Assembly (NCBI GenBank): GCA_943789165.1
Contig: CALSTB010000004.1
Span: 186,001-250,000, forward strand
DNA: 64,000 nt
Direction: 5' to 3'
Source: an uncultured Bacteroidia bacterium
GTDB lineage: Bacteria > Bacteroidota > Bacteroidia > NS11-12g > UBA9320
A program made the translations under genes and the position numbers. This document shows positions 54,181 to 63,448 of this stretch, in pieces. Below the pieces are notes generated by a model, which worked only from the letters and a program-made list of their open reading frames with translations, was not told where the DNA came from and searched no databases. Numbering within the stretch: position 1 is the first letter of the stretch; each line of letters begins with the position of its first letter.

Positions 54181-56994
54181 TTACTCCGTCTCCGGCATCA
54201 AAATCGAAATCACCACATCCTCTGTAATGTATTTATTCGCAGCGTCTTTTATGTTTTGTGCAGTGACAGCATTGATCTCAGCTTCCGTGGTTAAGATGTT
54301 TTCCAACGGCATGTCGTAATACATGAGGTTGAAGATGTTCGTTAACCAATATCGGTTGCTTTTTAGGTCTTCTTTAAGTTCTAATTTTTGCGCTTCTTTG
54401 ATTTTGTCCAGTTCTTTTTTATCCGGTCCATTGGCTAACAGTTTATTCACTTCTTCAAGCGCGGCCTTTTTCAATTTGTCCACGTTTTCTGGACCACATG
54501 GGAATGAAATGGTAAAATGATACACGCCGCTTGGATATTTAGTTGCGTAACTCGACGCACCGACGCCATAAACACCGCTTTCACCCTCACGTAAGTTCTC
54601 AACCAATTTGATGGTTAGAATTTCTGCAGCACATTTCAGATAATACGCTTGTTTGTCGTCGTACTGCGCCTCTGTTCTATAACTAATCTCAACGGAACTT
54701 TTTGGGTCTTCACCCTTGTTATACACCATTTCATTTCGACCAGATAAGTGTTTGTAGTCATGGGCCACGTAGGATTCTTTCTTACCAGTAGAAGGCAATG
54801 AAGCCAAGTACTTTTTGGAATACTCAATGATTTGGTCTTCGTCTATCGATCCAATAAAAATGAAAGTGAAATCACCAGCATCTGCGAATCTTTCTTTGAA
54901 CAAGGTATACGCCAAATCGTAGTCTTGCGAACCAAACTCTTCAGCGGTCGGAATCGCATTGGTAAATCTCGGGTTGTTCACTTGAGCCACTTTGGCTTTC
55001 GCGTTTAAAAACCAATATTGCGGTGTGTTCAATAGGTTGCCATAGAACGCGACTTGTTTGTCTACATACGCCTGATACGCCTCAGCATCTTTGTTAATCG
55101 CGGTAAAGTTTAAATAGATTAATTGGAACATGTCTTCTACATCACTGTTGACAGACCTACCACTAAATCCTTCATAATTTCCGCTTATAAAGGGAGAAGC
55201 TGATACCCTTTTCCCCGCCATAATCTTCGTCATGTCGTTCTGGTCGAAACCGTTTAAACCAGCATCGGTTATTCCACTAAAAGCGAGCTTTACTTTGTTG
55301 TATGTCTCGTTGTTGGTAATTAGCGACGAACCACCTGGACTATACGCCCGCATCAATACTTCGTTGTCGTTAAAGTCGGTTTTTTTGTAATACACCGTAG
55401 CGCCATTTGATAAAACCAATTTGGTCATGCCCAATGAAGCCATTTTCTCAGTGGATGTAATTGTTCCCGGTTCAGGCAACAAAGTCATCAACGACGAAGC
55501 CGTTTCACCTTCACTATACGGTTCCAACGTTTTACTTTTAACGCTCTTAAGTACTTCTAAGATCTGCTCTTTGGTAGTGTACTTGTTTTCTGGGTTTTCT
55601 GGACCCGTAAATACCACAACTCGGTTGTCGTCATGGATAAACTGCTTTATAAGTTTATTCACTTCATCTACCTGAATGCCTTTTGAAAGCGCTGTGACAG
55701 CATTGTATTCCCATTCGATACCAGGAATCATCTCACCTTCTAAAAAGTGACTCACATATTCCCAAATTAGTTGACCAGATTCTGTTTTGTCCTTGTTTTT
55801 ATATTGGGCTTCGTATCGCGACAACAAACTCAGTTTCACACGCTCCAATTCACTCTCTAAAAAGCCATATCTAAGTACTCTCTCGTTCTCTGTTACCAAT
55901 GTTTCAAATGCTTTAAGCTGATTAGCTGCGTCCGTCATGGCGAAGCTTTGGTACGACTTTTTATTTCTACTCCAATCGCTGCCGTGGAACGAATATCCAT
56001 AATTGAACGGTGGATTTGGGTTATTCGCGATTTCACGAAGTCGCGCATTGATCATGGTATTAAACAAACCAATCACTACGCTTTTTCGATAGTCCTCAAG
56101 GGTCGATGCTTTTTTAGCATTCCCTTTGTCTTTGTACACCAATTGCACCTGCGAAAACGACGCTTCTTTGTCGTGCTCAACAGCAATAAAGGTCTGGTCG
56201 TGGTCAGGCACAAAGTACTCTTGACGCATCTTATAGTTTTTTGGATTCGTATAGCTCCCAAAATGTGCTTTGATCTTTTGCTCCATTTCATTTACGTCAA
56301 TATCGCCCACCACAATCACCGACATTAAATTCGGACGATACCATTGCGTATAAAAGTCCTTTAATTCAGCGTGATCAAAGTTTTCCAACACTTCTTTTAA
56401 TCCAATTGGCAGTCTGTCGGCATAATGAGAGTTATACATCAACAACGGAAGATATTTATCCATCATGCGCTTGTTGGCTCCAAGTCCAAGACGCAATTCT
56501 TCAAGAACAACTCCACGTTCTTTTTCTACTTCTTCTGGAGTCAACAAGTTGTTAAACGCCCAATCTTCAAGTATGTCTAAACCTCTTTCTAGCTTGGCAC
56601 TGTCGTCGCTTGGAATCGGCAATATGTACACTGTTTCATCGAAACTGGTATAGGCATTTAGGTGTTGACCAAATTTAACTCCAATACTTTGCAGGTAATC
56701 TACCAACTCATTGTGTTGAAAATTCTTGGTGCCATTGAAGTTCATGTGCTCCATAAAGTGCGCCAAGCCACGTTGTTTATCTGTTTCCAAGATGGAACCA
56801 GCATTTACTACCAAACGTAATTCCACTTTGTTTTCAGGCTTTTTGTTGTGTTGGATGTAATAGGTCATGCCGTTTTTAAGCTTCCCTATTTTGACATCTT
56901 TATTCACAGGTACCTTACTGCTTAATTTTGTGAAGTCCTGTGCCGATGCGAATAGACCCGATACGAGTAAAAGAACGATTGCAATGTGTTTCAT
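54181..56994 (-). CDS. M16 family zinc metallopeptidase
   Basis: The 937-residue protein has a signal peptide (to about ASAQ) and two M16 halves. The first carries the inverted zinc motif in GLAHFMEHMNFNGTKNF (HxxEH, about residues 81-85) and the third ligand Glu in EKERGVVLEELRLG about 77 residues later. The second half lacks the zinc motif, as is usual for the closing half of the chamber. It degrades peptides or short proteins in the periplasm. A TATATTTG promoter element lies upstream. It is about the size of PqqL-type proteins. Confidence 0.93.
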   Translation of the reverse strand: MKHIAIVLLLVSGLFASAQDFTKLSSKVPVNKDVKIGKLKNGMTYYIQHNKKPENKVELRLVVNAGSILETDKQRGLAHFMEHMNFNGTKNFQHNELVDYLQSIGVKFGQHLNAYTSFDETVYILPIPSDDSAKLERGLDILEDWAFNNLLTPEEVEKERGVVLEELRLGLGANKRMMDKYLPLLMYNSHYADRLPIGLKEVLENFDHAELKDFYTQWYRPNLMSVIVVGDIDVNEMEQKIKAHFGSYTNPKNYKMRQEYFVPDHDQTFIAVEHDKEASFSQVQLVYKDKGNAKKASTLEDYRKSVVIGLFNTMINARLREIANNPNPPFNYGYSFHGSDWSRNKKSYQSFAMTDAANQLKAFETLVTENERVLRYGFLESELERVKLSLLSRYEAQYKNKDKTESGQLIWEYVSHFLEGEMIPGIEWEYNAVTALSKGIQVDEVNKLIKQFIHDDNRVVVFTGPENPENKYTTKEQILEVLKSVKSKTLEPYSEGETASSLMTLLPEPGTITSTEKMASLGMTKLVLSNGATVYYKKTDFNDNEVLMRAYSPGGSSLITNNETYNKVKLAFSGITDAGLNGFDQNDMTKIMAGKRVSASPFISGNYEGFSGRSVNSDVEDMFQLIYLNFTAINKDAEAYQAYVDKQVAFYGNLLNTPQYWFLNAKAKVAQVNNPRFTNAIPTAEEFGSQDYDLAYTLFKERFADAGDFTFIFIGSIDEDQIIEYSKKYLASLPSTGKKESYVAHDYKHLSGRNEMVYNKGEDPKSSVEISYRTEAQYDDKQAYYLKCAAEILTIKLVENLREGESGVYGVGASSYATKYPSGVYHFTISFPCGPENVDKLKKAALEEVNKLLANGPDKKELDKIKEAQKLELKEDLKSNRYWLTNIFNLMYYDMPLENILTTEAEINAVTAQNIKDAANKYITEDVVISILMPETE

Positions 56995-57040
56995 AATGAT
57001 CTTGAGTTTACTATTAATAGATGCGTCAGTTTGATTGAGC

Positions 57041-57048
57041 CAAATATA
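57041..57048 (-). promoter_or_regulatory. Bacteroidota -7 promoter element before the M16 gene
   Basis: The reverse strand reads TATATTTG (TAnnTTTG), 46 bases before the M16 gene ATG. Confidence 0.5.
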
Positions 57049-57157
57049 AGGTTTTGCCGCATTCTTGTCTAGGTCATATGTCTCGTTATGTCGATAGTTT
57101 ATCTAAAACATATTGTGTCATTGTCGTACCTTTCCTTTTTAAATCTCATAGCTTAAA

Positions 57158-57856
57158 ATGAAAATAAATTCAGGACGATTGGTCGTTTTTAGCATTGTAT
57201 TTATACTGGTTACGGTGATTGGGACTTTGTCGCATGAGTTGGGACATATTGCCGTAGCCAGAGCGCTTGGCTACCATACGACGCTCCATTACGCAAGTAT
57301 GAATTCATATTCAAGCAAAATGATGAAGCTAATGGACGACCGAATTAACTTCCCGGATGTTCCTGAACTCACCAATAATGCCGCCTGGGAGAAAGCGTCA
57401 TTTAAACCTGAACGTCATCGACTTTGGATTACGATGGGTGGGCCAATACAGACCATGCTTACTGGCATGTTGGGACTGTTCATTCTTCAAAAACGTCGCA
57501 AAAAACGACGATCGCGACCCTTTAAGTTTATCGATTGGTTGGCTGTTTTCCTTGCCTTATTTTGGTTAAGAGAAGTGTTCAATTTAGGCGCAACCCTTGT
57601 GTATGGTTATCTCAAAAACAAACCCGATTACTTTGTGGGTAATGGTGATGAAATCAAAATATCGGATGCGCTGGGTTTACCGAGTTATATGATTCCTGTG
57701 ATTTGTGGCGCCATTGGACTCATTATATGTGCCATTGTCGTGTTCAAATACGTTCCCAAAAAAGACAGACCTACTTTTATGTTAAGTGGGGCGGTTGGAG
57801 GAGGACTAGGTTTTTATCTGTGGATGGATTTGGTTGGACCGATGTTATTGCCTTAA
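57158..57856 (+). CDS. M50-like integral membrane zinc protease homologue
   Basis: The 232-residue protein has the zinc motif HELGH in TLSHELGHIAVARALGYH (about residues 27-31) in its first membrane helix, as in site-2 protease-type M50 enzymes. Further hydrophobic segments are at about 90-110, 125-150, 175-195 and the C-terminus, with MGGPIQTMLTG resembling the small-residue loop of the family. The usual second motif (NxxPxxxLDG) is not visible; the Asp in ISDALGLPSY could be the third ligand. Activity is therefore uncertain. Its stop shares TTAA with the stop of rodA. Confidence 0.72.
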   Translation: MKINSGRLVVFSIVFILVTVIGTLSHELGHIAVARALGYHTTLHYASMNSYSSKMMKLMDDRINFPDVPELTNNAAWEKASFKPERHRLWITMGGPIQTMLTGMLGLFILQKRRKKRRSRPFKFIDWLAVFLALFWLREVFNLGATLVYGYLKNKPDYFVGNGDEIKISDALGLPSYMIPVICGAIGLIICAIVVFKYVPKKDRPTFMLSGAVGGGLGFYLWMDLVGPMLLP

Positions 57857-59121
57857 TAATACGAGTCTAGTTCGTTCTCTCTATTGGCATCTAACCGCAA
57901 CAACAAAAACAACAAAACAGTAAACGAAATAAGACTGGATCCCCCGTAACTAAAGAATGGCAAAGGAATACCTATCACTGGCGCCAAGTTAATCGTCATG
58001 GCAATATTGATGAGGAAGTGAAAAAAGAGCACACTGAGAACACAGTACGCATACACCCGACTAAACTTACTCCGCTGCCTTTCGGCCAGCATGGAAATCC
58101 GGAGAAACAGCAAAACAAAAACGATGATCACTACGGTGCTACCAACCCAACCAAATTCTTCTCCAATAGACGTAAAGATAAAATCTGTATGCTGCTCAGG
58201 GACAAAGTCGCCTTTGGTTTGTGTGCCTTGTAAAAATCCTTTCCCCCAAAAACCACCTGAACCGATGGCAATTTTAGATTGGTTCACATTATAGCCCAAA
58301 CCTTGTGGATCTTCCAGCAATCCCAACATGACTAAGATTCTTTTTTGTTGGTGTTCTTGCAATACATGAGTAAAGCCAAAATCAACAGACTTGGTGAAGC
58401 CAATACAGACCAAAACAATCAACCATAAATATTTCAACCACTTGGTATTGGTGTAAATGAACGCCGTAATGATGCCTCCCACAATAATCAATGCCGCCAC
58501 CAGTGCAAGAAAGCCAAAGGCAAACGTCAACACACTCAGTGCCACAGCAACAATACCGATGAGTAATACGGTTCCAGACAATCCTTCACGATACAATACC
58601 ATGATGAACGAGAAAAAAACCAATCCCGATCCAGCATCTCCCTGTAACACAATTAAAGCAATCGGCAATAAGATTATACCTGCCGTGATGAGCTGATATC
58701 GTCGACTCTTCATGTCGGTATCAATATCACTCACATACCTGGCCAAGGCCAATGCCACACCAAACTTAGCGAACTCTGCTGGTTGTAGTCTAAAACTGCC
58801 AATGGCAAACCATGAACGTGCCCCATTGACGTCCTTCCCCAAGAATATGACGAGGATCAACAAGATTATCCAGAAACCAAAAACGGCGTATGAAAAGACT
58901 TCAAAAAATCGGACGTCGATCAGAAATAGAACGGCTCCAAGCGTTATCGATACAGCTATCCAAACCAGTTGTTTGCCATATTGAGTCGAGAAGTCGAAAC
59001 TAAAATTGCTGGAACCATGGGACGACGAATAAATAGCCAAAAAACCACAGAACACAAGGATGAGGTACAACAAAAGTGTAACTCCATCCATTCGTGATTG
59101 TCCGTATATCTTCTCGCTCAT
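57853..59121 (-). CDS. rodA: Rod shape-determining protein RodA (SEDS glycosyltransferase)
   Basis: The 422-residue protein has about ten transmembrane helices and the SEDS motifs: GSFRLQPAEFAKFGVALALARY, QGDAGSGLVF with the conserved acidic residue, and at the C-terminus VIGIPLPFFSYGGSSLISF. SEDS proteins polymerise lipid II into glycan, with PBP2 supplying the cross-links. The gene follows mrdA by 4 bases at the end of the mreBCD-mrdA-rodA cluster. Confidence 0.96.
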   Translation of the reverse strand: MSEKIYGQSRMDGVTLLLYLILVFCGFLAIYSSSHGSSNFSFDFSTQYGKQLVWIAVSITLGAVLFLIDVRFFEVFSYAVFGFWIILLILVIFLGKDVNGARSWFAIGSFRLQPAEFAKFGVALALARYVSDIDTDMKSRRYQLITAGIILLPIALIVLQGDAGSGLVFFSFIMVLYREGLSGTVLLIGIVAVALSVLTFAFGFLALVAALIIVGGIITAFIYTNTKWLKYLWLIVLVCIGFTKSVDFGFTHVLQEHQQKRILVMLGLLEDPQGLGYNVNQSKIAIGSGGFWGKGFLQGTQTKGDFVPEQHTDFIFTSIGEEFGWVGSTVVIIVFVLLFLRISMLAERQRSKFSRVYAYCVLSVLFFHFLINIAMTINLAPVIGIPLPFFSYGGSSLISFTVLLFLLLRLDANRENELDSYY

Positions 59122-59125
59122 TGTC

Positions 59126-60937
59126 TTATTTAGGAATGGCCGTTTCCATCATTTTCTTTTCTAACTCTGGCCGCTGACTCACTGTGTCGCGGTTGATGTA
59201 TTTCTCAATCATCAGCGTACAAATCGGTGCCGCCCATGTCGATCCATATCCAGCATTTTCCACAACTGTGGCTATGGCAATTTTGGGATTGTCTTTGGGT
59301 GCAAACGCAATAAAGATACTGTGGTTTTCACCATGCGGGTTTTGAACTGTTCCCGTTTTACCACAAATGTCAATGCCCGGAATCTGAACATACGCACCTG
59401 TTCCGTTTAACATCACATTGCGCATTCCTTCAACAACTGTGGTGAAGTGTCTGTTCTCAACACCTACTTCGTGTTTAGAGGTAAACGCCTCAGGAATTTG
59501 TTGTCCTCTGATAAAATGAGGCGTATAAAAATAACCTCTATTGGCCACCATGGCCGCCAAGTTGGCCATTTGCATCGGCGTTAACAGCAACTCACCTTGT
59601 CCAATCGACATAGAAATAATCCGTACATAATTCCATTTGTTGTGTCCGTGAATCTTATGGAAATAATCGGCGTTTGGTACGTTACCCGGCTTCTCTCCGC
59701 TAATATCCGTACCTAACTGCATGCCCAGTCCCATTCGGTTCAAGTAGCCCTTCCAGTTGTTATATCCTTCTTCAATATTTTCGAATCGATCTTGATGTAG
59801 AATTTCGCGATATGTATTACAGTAAAAAGCGTTACACGACGTGGTGATGGCATAGGTCACGTTAGGCATGGGCGCATGAGCGTGACAGCGAACAGTCAAT
59901 CCACCAATATGAAAACCACCGTTACAAGAGTATCTTGTATTGGTATTGATCACACCTTCTTGCAAGCCAATCAACGACATGATGACTTTAAACGTACTTC
60001 CCGGAGGATACGTGGACGTTGTGGCTCGATTAATCAAAGGTTTGTCTTTATCCGTCGCTAAAGCTGTGTAGTTTTTACCTAAGTTTTTGATAGCAAACAT
60101 GTCGGGTTTGTAACCCGGTGAGGTCACCATGGCAAGGATTTCACCTGTGGAAGGCTCAATGGCAACTACGCTACCCGTCTTACCTGCAATGAGTTTTTCG
60201 CCATATTCTTGAAGCAACACGTCCAAGCTAATTTTAAGCTCTTTACCAACGGCTCCTTTGACGTCATTACTTCCTTCTTTATACCGCTCTTTCAGTTTAC
60301 CGGTATTGTCTTTTAAGAAAAACTGCTTTCCTTTTTGTCCGCGCAAAAGGGATTCGTAATACCGCTCTAAGCCGCTTTTACCGATGTTTTCCCCGATATC
60401 GTAATACTCTTCCTTGTCGCGCTCCAATTCATACCGCGATATTTCAGCCACATATCCAAGTGTGTGGGCTGCTACATTGTGTTTGTATTTTCTGTCCGAC
60501 CGTGATTCAATTGAAAACTGCGGGAACTTGAAAAGTCCTTCTTGAATCCGTGCAAAATCTTGAGCCGATATATTTTTGATAAACAATCCTTTTTGGTTGA
60601 ACCGAGAATCGTTGGCGATTTTAATTTTTTCTTCTACCTCGGCTTCAGTCATGTTCACCAACCGACAAAAGTCCTCAATGGGGAAGTTCTTTCGGTTAAA
60701 AGGGAAGTGAACCACCAAGTCGTGGGTATCTTCGTTAAACACGATGATTTCACCATTTCTGTCAGTGATCAGGCCTCTATCTGGAAATTCAATAACCGCC
60801 CGAATCGATAGTCGTGCTGCTTTCTCAGCGTATTTGTCACTAATGACTTGTAAATAAAATAGTTTTCCTATTAGGATCAGAGCTAAGAACACAATGGCCG
60901 CGCGAATGATTGTGCTGCGGTTCTGGTTATGAGTCAT
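59126..60937 (-). CDS. mrdA: Penicillin-binding protein 2
   Basis: The 603-residue protein has an N-terminal transmembrane helix, the dimerisation domain starting AVIEFPDRGLITDRNGE, and the transpeptidase domain. The catalytic Ser is in PPGSTFK (SxxK, about residue 310), SCN is the SxN motif in TTSCNAFYCN, and KTG is in CGKTGTVQNPHG (about 520). It cross-links peptidoglycan for cell elongation with RodA. It overlaps mreD by 11 bases. Confidence 0.97.
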   Translation of the reverse strand: MTHNQNRSTIIRAAIVFLALILIGKLFYLQVISDKYAEKAARLSIRAVIEFPDRGLITDRNGEIIVFNEDTHDLVVHFPFNRKNFPIEDFCRLVNMTEAEVEEKIKIANDSRFNQKGLFIKNISAQDFARIQEGLFKFPQFSIESRSDRKYKHNVAAHTLGYVAEISRYELERDKEEYYDIGENIGKSGLERYYESLLRGQKGKQFFLKDNTGKLKERYKEGSNDVKGAVGKELKISLDVLLQEYGEKLIAGKTGSVVAIEPSTGEILAMVTSPGYKPDMFAIKNLGKNYTALATDKDKPLINRATTSTYPPGSTFKVIMSLIGLQEGVINTNTRYSCNGGFHIGGLTVRCHAHAPMPNVTYAITTSCNAFYCNTYREILHQDRFENIEEGYNNWKGYLNRMGLGMQLGTDISGEKPGNVPNADYFHKIHGHNKWNYVRIISMSIGQGELLLTPMQMANLAAMVANRGYFYTPHFIRGQQIPEAFTSKHEVGVENRHFTTVVEGMRNVMLNGTGAYVQIPGIDICGKTGTVQNPHGENHSIFIAFAPKDNPKIAIATVVENAGYGSTWAAPICTLMIEKYINRDTVSQRPELEKKMMETAIPK

Positions 60938-61454
60938 CTGTTGTTTCTCGATTAAACGTAAAGAGGAATAACAAAATTAACAAAATAGCGAGGCTTGAAC
61001 TATACAGTATTTTTAACAATGTGCTGCCAAAGTGATTAAAGCTGAAATTTTCCATCACAAATAAAATCGTGTGAAAAACCGTCGTGAAAATTGATACGTA
61101 AATCACGAACCAACCAGCATCCGCCGTGCTAAACGAAGGCCGAATGCCTGTCGACAACCATTCTTTGTCTACCACGTTGTTGAAATACACGTACCGCAAA
61201 AACATGATAAACACAGCTGTAAACGATTGCAATCCGGGTGTGTATGAAAAGCTATCGACAATAAAGCCCAATGAAAATGCAATTAAATAGCCAATCCAAT
61301 GTTTAAGGTTGATGGGTAAGGTTAGCAGGAGTATGATGTACAACTGAGGGAACATGTATTGGTTTAAGTTCAAATTGTTGATCACCAAAATTTGAATCGC
61401 CAAAATAATGGACCCCGATAAAACCAGCCGTATCCAATCTCTAGTTTGCATCAC
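60927..61454 (-). CDS. mreD: Rod shape-determining protein MreD
   Basis: The 175-residue protein has five or six hydrophobic helices and no clear catalytic motif, as expected for MreD. LGFIVDSFSYTPGLQSFTAVFIMFLRY resembles the family core. It links MreC and the elongation enzymes in the inner membrane. The call rests on its position between mreC and mrdA, overlapping both, and on length and topology. Confidence 0.88.
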   Translation of the reverse strand: MMQTRDWIRLVLSGSIILAIQILVINNLNLNQYMFPQLYIILLLTLPINLKHWIGYLIAFSLGFIVDSFSYTPGLQSFTAVFIMFLRYVYFNNVVDKEWLSTGIRPSFSTADAGWFVIYVSIFTTVFHTILFVMENFSFNHFGSTLLKILYSSSLAILLILLFLFTFNRETTDDS

Positions 61455-62274
61455 GGTAGGGTTTTTCTAATGTCTTCAGTTCTTTGCCAAACTGATTTTT
61501 AATAATATACACCTCGCTCAACTGCGACATATCTGTCGCTAGTTCCACGTCAATGGCCAGGTATTTCTCACCTTCAATTTTCTCTACCGATAAAATGTTA
61601 CCGATTTTGATATGTTCTGGGAAGTAGTGTCCGTATTCAGTTGTTGTTACTTCCTGACCCACTTTAATATCGTATTGATCAGAAACCTTGTTTACCTGTA
61701 CAATGTTTTCTGTTTTGCCATTCCAATTCACCCGTCCAGAATGCGTTTTCCCGTTAATCTTAGGCGTTAAGATAAAATTGGTATTGAGTATCGACATCGC
61801 CACAGAAAAGTTCTCTGATACGTCGACGATGATGCCGGCAACACCCAAAGGATTGATGACGCCCATGTCTTTGGTGACACCGTGTTTGGTGCCACGATCC
61901 ATCGTGAAATAGTTCTTTTCTTTACGGATGTTGTTGTAAATCACCTTGGCAGGGATGTACGAATACTGAATGACCTGGTTGCTGTCTTTAGCCACCGCTG
62001 TATCCGTCGAAATGAAAATGTAATTCTCCGTACTTTTCGTACGCAGTAGGATGTTTTCCTCTTTAAGTTTTTGGTTTTCCGATTTTAACAGAAAATAGTT
62101 GATGACGTTTTTACGCGTGGTGAGGATGTTTCCATTGACCGTGCTGGCTGTACTGAAAAAGACCGATTGGTGGTAGGTGTTGAACCGAACCAATGCGAAA
62201 ATGGAAATAAATTGAAGAATGAGAAATAAGAAAAAGTGAAAATTCGTCCGTAAGAATTGGAGAAGATTCTGCAT
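61441..62274 (-). CDS. mreC: Rod shape-determining protein MreC
   Basis: The 277-residue protein has one transmembrane helix near the N-terminus (FFLFLILQFISIFALVRF), a short coiled coil (LLKSENQKLKEENILLRTK), and the beta-rich periplasmic domain with NYFTMDRGTKHGVTKDMGVINPLGVAGIIVDVSENFSVAMSILN. MreC scaffolds the elongation complex. It starts 5 bases after the mreB stop and overlaps mreD by 14 bases. Confidence 0.95.
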   Translation of the reverse strand: MQNLLQFLRTNFHFFLFLILQFISIFALVRFNTYHQSVFFSTASTVNGNILTTRKNVINYFLLKSENQKLKEENILLRTKSTENYIFISTDTAVAKDSNQVIQYSYIPAKVIYNNIRKEKNYFTMDRGTKHGVTKDMGVINPLGVAGIIVDVSENFSVAMSILNTNFILTPKINGKTHSGRVNWNGKTENIVQVNKVSDQYDIKVGQEVTTTEYGHYFPEHIKIGNILSVEKIEGEKYLAIDVELATDMSQLSEVYIIKNQFGKELKTLEKPYRDAN

Positions 62275-62279
62275 TTATC

Positions 62280-63302
62280 CTATTGCATAATCGTTTTGTA
62301 ACTCGGTAAGTTTTTCAACGCAATTCCAGTTCCTTTTACTACCGCTTGTAACGGGTCTTCCGCCACGTATACTGGCAGCTTCGATTTGCTCGAAATACGT
62401 TTGTCCAAGCCTCTTAACAAGGCTCCACCACCTGTTAGGTATAATCCAGTTTGGTATATATCCGCACTTAATTCTGGTGGTGTATGCTCCAATGCTTTTA
62501 ACACTGCTTCTTCAATTTTGGCAATCGACTTATCCAACGACAAAGCAATTTCGCTGTACGAAACCATAATTTGTTTTGGAATACCCGTCATCAAGTCACG
62601 ACCGTTAACGGCGTAATCTTCAGGGGGATTTTCAAGTTCTGGCAAGGCTGCCCCAACTTCTATTTTGATTTGTTCAGCAGTGCGTTCCCCAATCATCAAA
62701 TTGTGTTGGCGACGCATGTATTCAATAATGTCTTCTGTAAAGTTATCTCCAGCAACTCTGATCGATTCATCAGAAACAATACCCGATAACGCGATTACCG
62801 CGATTTCTGTGGTACCACCCCCTATGTCGATGATCATGTTACCCATTGGCTCAGAAATGTCGATACCAATACCGATGGCTGCTGCCATTGGCTCAGGAAT
62901 CATATATACTTCTTTGGCGCCTGCTTTTTCAGCTGATTGTCGTACCGCTCTTTTTTCAACTTCCGTAATGCCCGATGGAATACAAATCACCATTCGAATT
63001 TGCGGCGTCATGAAATTGCCTTTTCGATTAATCATTTTGATAAAGCCTCGAATCATGTGTTCGGCAGCTTTGAAGTCGGCAATAACACCATCTTTCAGCG
63101 GACGAATGGTTTTGATGTCTTCGTGCGTTTTACCGTGCATCATTTGGGCTTGCCTACCAATAGCAATGATTTCACCCGTACTGCGTTTCATCGCAATGAT
63201 AGATGGTTCATTGACCACAACCTTGTCTTTGTGGATGATAAGCGTATTGGCTGTTCCCAAGTCAATTGCTATTTCTTGGGTGAGAAAATTAAAAATGCCC
63301 AT
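62280..63302 (-). CDS. mreB: Rod shape-determining protein MreB (bacterial actin)
   Basis: The 340-residue protein has the actin-fold phosphate motif IDLGTANTLI (residues 14-23), DGVIADFKAAEHMIRGFI, the second phosphate loop MIIDIGGGTTEIAVIALSG, and the adenosine motif LTGGGALLRGLD. It forms ATP-dependent filaments under the inner membrane that guide wall synthesis. The rod shape of the organism is inferred from this complete mreBCD-mrdA-rodA set. Confidence 0.97.
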   Translation of the reverse strand: MGIFNFLTQEIAIDLGTANTLIIHKDKVVVNEPSIIAMKRSTGEIIAIGRQAQMMHGKTHEDIKTIRPLKDGVIADFKAAEHMIRGFIKMINRKGNFMTPQIRMVICIPSGITEVEKRAVRQSAEKAGAKEVYMIPEPMAAAIGIGIDISEPMGNMIIDIGGGTTEIAVIALSGIVSDESIRVAGDNFTEDIIEYMRRQHNLMIGERTAEQIKIEVGAALPELENPPEDYAVNGRDLMTGIPKQIMVSYSEIALSLDKSIAKIEEAVLKALEHTPPELSADIYQTGLYLTGGGALLRGLDKRISSKSKLPVYVAEDPLQAVVKGTGIALKNLPSYKTIMQ

Positions 63303-63448
63303 TTACTGATTTAAAGCTGAAATATGTGTCCTTATTTTACCGCATTCGGTACGATTCTGCAATATTAGTTGAATATGAGGTTAAATGGTAATTTATCAGC
63401 AGAAAACTCACCAACCTTTTTCGACTAAACAACCTGTATGTGAGGATG

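Noticed and set aside
62665-63309. Open frame of 214 codons on the forward strand across mreB
   Set aside because: It is antisense to a gene with all actin-fold motifs and its translation has no recognisable domain; it reflects the codon bias of mreB.
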